Assembly (NCBI GenBank): GCA_007127745.1
Contig: SKYV01000117.1
Location: 1-37,306, forward strand
Reading direction: 5' to 3'
Source: Balneolaceae bacterium
GTDB lineage: Bacteria; Bacteroidota; Rhodothermia; Balneolales; Balneolaceae
DNA: 37,306 bases
The number at the start of each line of letters is the position of its first letter. Position 1 is the first letter of the stretch. Position numbers and translations under genes: made by a program. Shown piece by piece: positions 30,080-37,306 of the stretch. A model generated the notes under the pieces. It was not told the DNA's origin, searched no databases, and saw nothing but the letters and a program-made list of their open reading frames with translations.

Positions 30080-32506
30080 ATGAATAGAAAATTATCACTC
30101 CTTATCGTTCTTCTTGTCACCGCAAGTATTTTGTTTCTCTTCTCTCGGCCGATAGGCCCATTGCCACCGTTAGGCACATTTTTTCATCCCGTTCAGGGTT
30201 TTTGGGCCAATGCAGAAATCAGAGAACGTTCCGGAACAATTCAAATCCCGTCAGAAAATATTTCCGAACCGGTAGAAGTTTACTTTGATGAACGGGGAGT
30301 TCCTCACATTTTCGCTCAGAATGATGACGATCTCTATTTTGCCCAGGGTTATATAACGGCACGAGACAGGCTCTTTCAAATGGAACTCCAGATCCGTGCT
30401 GCCGGAGGGAAACTTTCGGAGTGGCTTGGGCCGGATATGATAGAATATGACCGGAATCAGCGGCGTCTCGGGTTGCTGTACGGAGCTGAACGGGCAATAG
30501 AAGCCATTGAGCAGGATGAAGTGATAAAAAATGCGCTGAAGTCTTATGCCGATGGGATAAATGCTTTTGCAGAAACCCTGACATACGAAACCTTGCCGTT
30601 GGAATACAAAATTCTGGATATGGAGCCCGGCCGCTGGGAACCGCTCAATACCGCACTGCTGCTGAAATATATGACTCAAATGCTTGCAGGCCATAATCAG
30701 GATGTGCGGACAAGCAATGCACTTGCCCATTTTGGCGAAGAGTTTGTGAACCGGTTTTTGAGTACACGCTCATCGCTGATGGATCCCGTAATTCCTCCCG
30801 GCTCCCCCTGGGAATTTGAACCGATCCCGGCCGAAAAACCGGAAGAACTTTTTTTACCCGGATTTACCGACAACATTGAATTGTGGCAGCCCAATCCGCT
30901 GAACGGCAGCAATAACTGGGTGGTGGATGGTTCTAAAACGAATGCCGGATATCCGATACTTTCAAACGATATGCACCTGGGAATGACAATGCCCGCCATC
31001 TGGTACGAAGTTCAGCTCCACACTCCCGATCATAATGTGTATGGCGTGAGCCTGCAGGGCACCCCCGCGGTGATTGTCGGTTTTAATGAACATATTGCCT
31101 GGGGCTCAACAAATACCGGCTGGGATGTGATGGACTGGTACGAAATTACGTTTCGGGACGAAAACCGGCAGGAATATCTGCATGACGGTGAATGGCTGCC
31201 TGTCTCTGAGCGGGTTGAAATCATCAATGTAAAAGGGGCTGAAGCTGTACGGGATACCATTCTGTTTACCCATCACGGTCCGGTTTACGAAACAGGGCAG
31301 GAAACACCGGTTTCGCAAACCATACAGCGCGATCATGCACTGAGATGGATTGCACACGACCCCTCCAACGATCTCAGAACGTTTTATGAACTGAACCGGG
31401 CCCGAAATTATGACGATTTTCGTGAGGCTTTTCGTCACTATCAGGCGCCTGCCCAGAATATGAATTATGCCGGAACCGATGGCAATATTGCCATGCAAAC
31501 GGGAGGAAAGTTTCCGGTAAAATGGGAGTACCAGGGGCGAAGTGTCGGCGACGGCTCTGATTCTCGATACGACTGGCAGGAATTTATTCCATTTGAACAA
31601 AACCCCTATTCACTGAATCCCGGACGTGGATTTTTAAGCGCAGCAAACCAGTATCCGGCCGATGTGGATTATCCGTACTACCTGGGAGATTTTTTTGCGC
31701 CATACGAACGGGGAAGGAGAATCAACGATCTTTTGCATGAGATGGAGAACATCACAATAGAAGATTTTAAAACCATGCTGATGGATAATTTCAGCTACCA
31801 TGCATATAATTTGCTGCCGGTTTTGCTTCAGCGAACCGACACCTCGGAGCTGAATGAATCAGAACGTGAGTTGTTCGGGATGCTTGGCGACTGGAATTAT
31901 TGGAATGACGGTGAAAAAATTGAACCGTCCGTTTTCAGAGCCTGGTGGAGTGAAATATACAGTGCCATCTGGGACAATAAATACGATACAGAATATCCCA
32001 TGCGCCGGCCAACCAGAGATATTACACTGGATCTGATTATGGAAGATCCCGATTCTCATTGGTTCAACAATATCCAGACCGACACAACGGAAACACTGGA
32101 TGACCTGGTATTGATGTCGTTCAAAAGCGCCGTTGAAGAGTTGACCGGACGATATGGTGACCCCGGAGAAACCTGGCAGTGGGGATATGTGAACAACACC
32201 AATCTGAATCATATTGCCCAGATCCCCGGATTGGGTGTAATGAATGTATTTACCGGCGGCGGGCCCGAATCGATTAATGCAATATTTGGAAGCCATGGCC
32301 CGTCGTGGCGAATGCTCGTGGAGCTCGATCCTGATGGCGTACGGGGTTACGGGGTTTATCCCGGTGGACAGAGCGGCAATCCGGGCTCAAAAACCTTCGA
32401 TGAGTTTGTCGAAACCTGGCGTGCCGGTGAATTGTATGAGCTGAAATTTCTGAGTGAAGTTCCGGAATTCGGCGAAGATTTCTTGTTGGTAATACGGTTT
32501 GATTAA
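30080..32506 (+). CDS. Penicillin acylase family protein (Ntn hydrolase); ORF extends upstream to 29996 but Met at 30080 preferred
   Basis: MNRKLSLLIVLLVTASILFLFSRP signal/anchor; VYFDERGVPHIFAQNDDDLYFAQGYITARDRLFQME; NPLNGSNNWVVDGSKT (autoprocessing Ser); HHGPVYE. Confidence 0.92.
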   Translation: MNRKLSLLIVLLVTASILFLFSRPIGPLPPLGTFFHPVQGFWANAEIRERSGTIQIPSENISEPVEVYFDERGVPHIFAQNDDDLYFAQGYITARDRLFQMELQIRAAGGKLSEWLGPDMIEYDRNQRRLGLLYGAERAIEAIEQDEVIKNALKSYADGINAFAETLTYETLPLEYKILDMEPGRWEPLNTALLLKYMTQMLAGHNQDVRTSNALAHFGEEFVNRFLSTRSSLMDPVIPPGSPWEFEPIPAEKPEELFLPGFTDNIELWQPNPLNGSNNWVVDGSKTNAGYPILSNDMHLGMTMPAIWYEVQLHTPDHNVYGVSLQGTPAVIVGFNEHIAWGSTNTGWDVMDWYEITFRDENRQEYLHDGEWLPVSERVEIINVKGAEAVRDTILFTHHGPVYETGQETPVSQTIQRDHALRWIAHDPSNDLRTFYELNRARNYDDFREAFRHYQAPAQNMNYAGTDGNIAMQTGGKFPVKWEYQGRSVGDGSDSRYDWQEFIPFEQNPYSLNPGRGFLSAANQYPADVDYPYYLGDFFAPYERGRRINDLLHEMENITIEDFKTMLMDNFSYHAYNLLPVLLQRTDTSELNESERELFGMLGDWNYWNDGEKIEPSVFRAWWSEIYSAIWDNKYDTEYPMRRPTRDITLDLIMEDPDSHWFNNIQTDTTETLDDLVLMSFKSAVEELTGRYGDPGETWQWGYVNNTNLNHIAQIPGLGVMNVFTGGGPESINAIFGSHGPSWRMLVELDPDGVRGYGVYPGGQSGNPGSKTFDEFVETWRAGELYELKFLSEVPEFGEDFLLVIRFD

Positions 32507-32585
32507 TCCCACAATAGTGATTGGTCCAAAGATAATTTTTGGATTAAATTATTTAGAAAGAATTAGCTTTTAAAGCCTGAAAAGA

Positions 32586-33593
32586 ATGAGAATTGAACGA
32601 TTCAAATTCCCGCCTGTTAAAATAAATTCTGCGGGAGAGCAACGCAGTGTAGGGTACGAATTTGAATTTACCGGTGTAGATATGGAAGAAGTGGCCTTGA
32701 TAATCACAGATCTGTATGGCGGATCGGTTGTGAAAAAAACCGCTTATCTGTTTGAGATTCAGAATACGGCTTGTGGCACCTTCAAACTGGAGCTCGATGC
32801 ACAGCTTTTGCGGGATAAGAAATACGAAAAAATGCTCAAATCTGTAGGTATTGATCTCAATAAATTCAGGAAAAAAGATACCATGGAAGACTCCATCCGC
32901 GATATGGCGTCTGCCATTGTGCCATTCGAGATTATTACGCCACCGGTCAGGCTTTCAGCCATGAAGGTTCTGAACAAACTGGTTGATGCGCTCCGTGAAC
33001 ACAAGGCAAAAGGTACGGGGAGTTCGGTGCTCTATGCATTTGGCCTTCATTTGAATCCCGAAATTCCGGATAAAAGTATCGAAAGTTTGCTGAACCATCT
33101 GCGGGCCTATGTGATGCTCGACCCGTGGATTCGCCGGGACGCTGACATCAACATCAGCCGGCGATTAACACCGTTCATTAACGAGTATGAAGAGGAGTAC
33201 ATTCAGCACATCCTCAATCCGGATTACCGGCCGAACCTGGAAAAATTGATACGCGATTACTTCAAATATGATAACTCCCGAAATCGTCCACTCGACATGC
33301 TGCCTGTATTTATGCATCTCAATGAAGAGCTGACAACAAGCCTGATTAAAGATACCATCACCTCATCCCGGCCAACCTATCATTACAGGCTGCCAAATTG
33401 TTCACTCGAAGATGAAAACTGGACCCTGGCCGCTGAATGGAACCGTTGGGTGTTGGTAGAGAAAATGGCGGCCGATGAAAAGGTTTTGAATCAATATTCA
33501 AGAGCCTGGCTGAAAATGCGAAAAGACACCCTGATCGGGTTTGAAAACAAATGGGTTGAACTGATGAACCGGTGGGTGAAAAATGCCGTTTAA
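32586..33593 (+). CDS. Amidoligase-like protein (glutamine-synthetase-fold COOH-NH2 ligase, Amidoligase_2-like)
   Basis: 335 aa; SVGYEFEFTGVD (GxEfEf), FKLELDAQL, YAFGLHLNPEIPD, NSRNRPLDMLPVFMHL are consistent with the family. Confidence 0.75.
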   Translation: MRIERFKFPPVKINSAGEQRSVGYEFEFTGVDMEEVALIITDLYGGSVVKKTAYLFEIQNTACGTFKLELDAQLLRDKKYEKMLKSVGIDLNKFRKKDTMEDSIRDMASAIVPFEIITPPVRLSAMKVLNKLVDALREHKAKGTGSSVLYAFGLHLNPEIPDKSIESLLNHLRAYVMLDPWIRRDADINISRRLTPFINEYEEEYIQHILNPDYRPNLEKLIRDYFKYDNSRNRPLDMLPVFMHLNEELTTSLIKDTITSSRPTYHYRLPNCSLEDENWTLAAEWNRWVLVEKMAADEKVLNQYSRAWLKMRKDTLIGFENKWVELMNRWVKNAV

Positions 33594-34380
33594 ACAAAGG
33601 CCGGTTATAGGAGTTACAGGACCTGATGAAGGCGGCACCGGCGCATGGCTGTTTACGGCATTATCTGTACGATTGGCAGGAGGAAAGCCGGTCAGGGTAA
33701 CGGTAGAATCACCCCGTAATATTGATGAACTTGACGGTTTGATACTCGGCGGCGGGGCTGATGTGGAACCTTTAAAATACGGTCAGGAACGCATAGAACG
33801 GGCAACCCTCGCCAAAGATGCCAGAACCATTTTTGAGTGGATTTTGTCCATTCTCTTTTTTCCGGTTTACTGGCTAGCCCGATACTTCCAGCACACCAAA
33901 TCGGCTCCGATAGATACCGAAAGAGATAAACTGGAACTGAATCTGCTGGAACAGGCGCTGAACCATGGCAAGCCGATTCTCGGAATTTGCCGGGGAATGC
34001 AGTTGATGAATGTTCATTTTAAGGGGACCCTGCATCAGGACATTAGCGGATTTTATGAAGAAACGCCGCAGGTATCATCCATCTTTCCCAAAAAGCGAAT
34101 TACGGTCAATAAGGGCTCAACACTGGAAGCTATTCTCCAAACCGATATCTGCAATGTAAACGCGCTGCACAATCAGGCCATAGACCGCCCGGGCGAGGGG
34201 GTGATACCGGTTGCCAAAGAACAGAATAACAGTGTGATACAAGGTGTTGAGCACCAGGATTACCCGTTTGTGATTGGTGTGCAGTGGCATCCGGAATATT
34301 TGATTCAGATTCGAAGGCAGCGCCAACTTTTTAAAACGTTGGTTAAAGAAGCGAAAAGAAGTTTTTTATCGTTACATTGA
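33583..34380 (+). CDS. Gamma-glutamyl-gamma-aminobutyrate hydrolase / peptidase C26 family (class I glutamine amidotransferase fold)
   Basis: 265 aa; DGLILGGGADVEPLKYGQE, PILGICRGMQLMNV (nucleophile Cys), ALHNQAID, GVQWHPEYL. Overlaps the amidoligase gene by 11 nt. Confidence 0.9.
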   Translation: MPFKQRPVIGVTGPDEGGTGAWLFTALSVRLAGGKPVRVTVESPRNIDELDGLILGGGADVEPLKYGQERIERATLAKDARTIFEWILSILFFPVYWLARYFQHTKSAPIDTERDKLELNLLEQALNHGKPILGICRGMQLMNVHFKGTLHQDISGFYEETPQVSSIFPKKRITVNKGSTLEAILQTDICNVNALHNQAIDRPGEGVIPVAKEQNNSVIQGVEHQDYPFVIGVQWHPEYLIQIRRQRQLFKTLVKEAKRSFLSLH

Positions 34381-34618
34381 GTGGAAGTTTGGTATTGTAA
34401 ATAATGGATAAATCCGTGTTAAAATAAATTTCTAGCATATAAAATAGCACGGTATGTTATTACTGCTTTTTTTCAAAAAAACATTTTCAGCACCATCTGA
34501 TCGCAACATCATAGGCCGAGCGGACAGTATTACAAATTGCTCTGATTTAATAGATTATCTTATCTAAAGATCATTTCGAAAATAAACTATAGGTAAGGAT
34601 GTAACTAATTGCCGGATA

Positions 34619-34759
34619 ATGATTTCTTATTGCAAGGAATATGACTGGCAGAGGGTTTCTGATGAGGGGGCACATGACTCTCAAGATTTTGATTGGAACA
34701 GAACCTGGTATAGACATTTTTTGGAAAAGGTAAACTATGTCAAGCTATATATCATATAA
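34619..34759 (+). CDS. Possible small ORF (46 aa), unknown
   Basis: MISYCKEYDWQRVSDEGAHDSQDFDWNRTWYRHFLEKVNYVKLYII*; ends one base before the convergent kinase stop codon. No clear RBS seen. Confidence 0.2.
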   Translation: MISYCKEYDWQRVSDEGAHDSQDFDWNRTWYRHFLEKVNYVKLYII

Positions 34760-37306
34760 TCAATTACCGTGATTTCCCAAATTATGTAGCTGCATCCGGT
34801 ACTGTTCAATTTGGTTGTACAGAGGATGTTGAGGCGTGCCAACAGATTCAAGCCGTTTATCTGCCTGGTCCAGGATTTCAGCAGCTTTTTTAAATTTGTC
34901 CAAAGCCGCATAACCATTAGCAAGCCATATTTTTCTGTTTACCGATGAGTAAATTTGTCCAGGCAAATCATGAGCTTCAAGAGATGCGGTCATTTCATCT
35001 ACACTTAATTGATAATTTCCCGATTGGAAATGGCAGATGGATCGGGTTTCAAGCAGATTTGCTTTATCGTTTGGATACTCAAGGAATTTTTCTCCATCGT
35101 TATCTGTCATTTCATCGAGTAAAACAAGCCCCCGATCCGGATCTCCTTTTGAGCAGTAAGCCCATGCCAGCCAAACTTTTGATGCCGCACCGATATATTG
35201 GTTTTGTCGTCCCGTTTGTTCTGTGATTTCGGCAACTCGTGAAAAGTTTTCAAGGGCATTGTCAAAATCATTGAGCCACATGAAGTACCGGCCGCGTACA
35301 ATGTAGTGTGAAATCCAGTTTTCAAATTCCTGACGGTGAAATTCAGCCCATTCGCGATTAGCCTTTTCCGATTCTTCGAAAGCTTTCTTTGAGTGCCCCA
35401 TCAAAAAAAGTGTTTCTGCCATGGCGTTTCTTACTGAAGCCCTGTAATCTCGAGGTTCTTCATAAATTTGATCATAGAGCGCAATCGCTTTTCGGGCATT
35501 GGTTATTGCCTGATCAAAATTGCCAAGATTGCGTTCCAGGCTCACACTGTTGGCAAGGCTCACGGCATACGGCCTGCTTTCATCACCGTGATTTTGTCTG
35601 AAACGCTCCGTTGCCATACTTCTGTGTTTCGATGCTTCCTCCAAATTACCCATGTTTTGATACATACTTGCCAGCCTGTCGAAAAGCAGTGCTTCGGTAT
35701 CCGGATCTTCGCTGAGATGATTACTGTAATTGGCGTAAACATCCTCCAAAAGTTCTAAAGCGTTATGTGGATTGCCGCGGTACTGTTCCAGCCAGCTGCG
35801 GGAAATGCGTATTTTTGCAAAATCGGATACGTACTGATCCGGTTCTGATTTCAAAGATTCGGCTTCCAGCAGTTTATCTTCAACTTCATCCAAATTGTTG
35901 CCAGCAAAAATGAGATTTTGGGATTTCTGTTGGAGTGCACGGGCAAGATCTTCCGGGCGCAGGGAGTCTTCGTTGCGGGCAAGCTCAACGGCGGTATCCA
36001 GTAAAAGGTTTGTTTTTTGCTGGCTTGGCTGCGAATAGTAGGAGTAGACACCTGCAATGGCCAGTAATATTTCAAAACGCTCTTCAGGAGATGCCCCATC
36101 GGGATCCAGGGCACGTTCAGCGCCAATTTCAAGAAGTTCATCAGTTGTTGGAAGCTGATCGCGGGGCTGATCCGGTTCTGCTGCACGAAACAGATCAAGC
36201 AGAAAAACCTGCAACGCTTCTGCTCTGCTGAGGGCCTGTTCTGCCCGTTCGGTTTCCTGTTGTGCCTGTAAAAGTGCTGCTTGTGTTTTCTGCGAATGCC
36301 AGGTGATGGTAGCCGCGTAACCAATAAGCAGCAGTACAATGGCAGCCGCCGAAATTACGCCGACAGTGTGCCGTTCAAAAAATTTTTTGCCGCGATAAAT
36401 TACAGAATTGGGATGGGCAGAAACCGGATTTCCGGTGAGATAATTCTCAATATCCGATGCCAGTTTTTCGGCCGATTCATACCGGCGTTCCGGTTCTTTG
36501 CGCAGAGCTTTCAGTACAATCGTGTCCAGATCTCCCTTCAGGTGCTTTTTCAGCTGATCCGGTTTCGTTCGGCCGGCCGCACTGACCTGTATTCCTGTGG
36601 CATCATTTTTCTTTTGGTTCGACGGAGTTTTTGTGATGGCCGTGCTCGGGCGGGTGGGTTCTTCCTGGCAGATAATCTGCTCAATTTCGCTGGGAGAACG
36701 TCCGTTTACTTCATAAGGCCGGCAGCCGCTCAGCAGTTCGTAAAGCACCACGCCGAGCTGGTAGATATCCGATGCGGTGGTGATGGCGTCGCCGCGCACC
36801 TGTTCGGGACTGGCATAGGCCGGTGTGAGCGGCAGCAAGCCTGTTTGGGTAACCGGCAGATCTGTGGTATCAGTAATTTCCGGGTTCAGGATTTTTGCAA
36901 TGCCGAAGTCGAGTAGTTTAACCTGTCCGTTATTTGTTACCAGAATATTCGATGGTTTCAGGTCGCGGTGCACCACCAGTTTTTGATGAGCGTATTGCAC
37001 AGCACCACAAACTTTTCGGAAAAGGTCAAGCCGTTCGGCAATGGTTAGCTGCTTCTCATTGCAATAGCGATCAATCGGTTTGCCGTCGACATATTCCATG
37101 GCAAACCAGGGCTGACCGTGTTCGGTGATGCCGCCGTCGAGCAGTTTGGCGATATGGCGGTGGCTGAGGCTGGCCAGGATCTGGCGTTCGGTCAGAAACC
37201 GTTGGGTTTGGTTTTGGGAGGTGATGCCGCCGGGAATCAGCTTGAGTGCCACCTGCTGGCGGAACTGTTCATCATCGCGTTCGGCCAGGAACACCGTACC
37301 CATCCC
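34760..37306 (-). CDS. Serine/threonine protein kinase with TM helix and C-terminal TPR-like region, N-terminus outside window
   Basis: Frame open at window end (GMGTVFLAERDDEQF is a glycine-rich loop); VVHRDLKPSNILV, LLDFGIAKIL, TM segment VGVISAAAIVLLLIGYAATI, then helical repeats. Confidence 0.92.
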   Translation of the reverse strand, partial: GMGTVFLAERDDEQFRQQVALKLIPGGITSQNQTQRFLTERQILASLSHRHIAKLLDGGITEHGQPWFAMEYVDGKPIDRYCNEKQLTIAERLDLFRKVCGAVQYAHQKLVVHRDLKPSNILVTNNGQVKLLDFGIAKILNPEITDTTDLPVTQTGLLPLTPAYASPEQVRGDAITTASDIYQLGVVLYELLSGCRPYEVNGRSPSEIEQIICQEEPTRPSTAITKTPSNQKKNDATGIQVSAAGRTKPDQLKKHLKGDLDTIVLKALRKEPERRYESAEKLASDIENYLTGNPVSAHPNSVIYRGKKFFERHTVGVISAAAIVLLLIGYAATITWHSQKTQAALLQAQQETERAEQALSRAEALQVFLLDLFRAAEPDQPRDQLPTTDELLEIGAERALDPDGASPEERFEILLAIAGVYSYYSQPSQQKTNLLLDTAVELARNEDSLRPEDLARALQQKSQNLIFAGNNLDEVEDKLLEAESLKSEPDQYVSDFAKIRISRSWLEQYRGNPHNALELLEDVYANYSNHLSEDPDTEALLFDRLASMYQNMGNLEEASKHRSMATERFRQNHGDESRPYAVSLANSVSLERNLGNFDQAITNARKAIALYDQIYEEPRDYRASVRNAMAETLFLMGHSKKAFEESEKANREWAEFHRQEFENWISHYIVRGRYFMWLNDFDNALENFSRVAEITEQTGRQNQYIGAASKVWLAWAYCSKGDPDRGLVLLDEMTDNDGEKFLEYPNDKANLLETRSICHFQSGNYQLSVDEMTASLEAHDLPGQIYSSVNRKIWLANGYAALDKFKKAAEILDQADKRLESVGTPQHPLYNQIEQYRMQLHNLGNHGN

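Overview
The window is a gene-dense, mostly chromosomal-housekeeping segment. Protein character and the single-subunit SdhC suggest a Bacteroidota/Balneolota-like bacterium; this is inference only. Recognisable content in order: a partial phosphohexomutase (-), PduO-type cobalamin adenosyltransferase (-), YigZ/IMPACT protein (-), sdhCAB (+) with a terminator, an outer-membrane beta-barrel protein, RecQ, a DUF4296-like lipoprotein and an SDR (-), CoaX (+), uridine kinase and N-acetylmuramoyl-L-alanine amidase (-), a second SDR (-), a tandem universal stress protein (-), ValS (-), RsmB (-), adenine deaminase plus a membrane/GNAT-like fusion protein (-), OsmC and DoxX-like proteins (-), a complete cydABDC set (-), a penicillin-acylase-family Ntn hydrolase (+), a GS-fold amidoligase-like protein overlapping a peptidase-C26/class-I-GATase-like protein (+), and a truncated Ser/Thr kinase-TPR protein (-). 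The best candidate for an under-described system is the acylase / amidoligase / C26 hydrolase cluster at 30.1-34.4 kb, in which all three genes encode predicted amide-bond chemistry and the C26 member carries an unusual hydrophobic insertion. Other points of interest are the ade + membrane-GNAT gene pair, bracketed by related intergenic repeat mosaics, and three hairpin repeats with compensatory changes upstream of the DoxX gene. No tRNA, rRNA, CRISPR array or transposase was seen.
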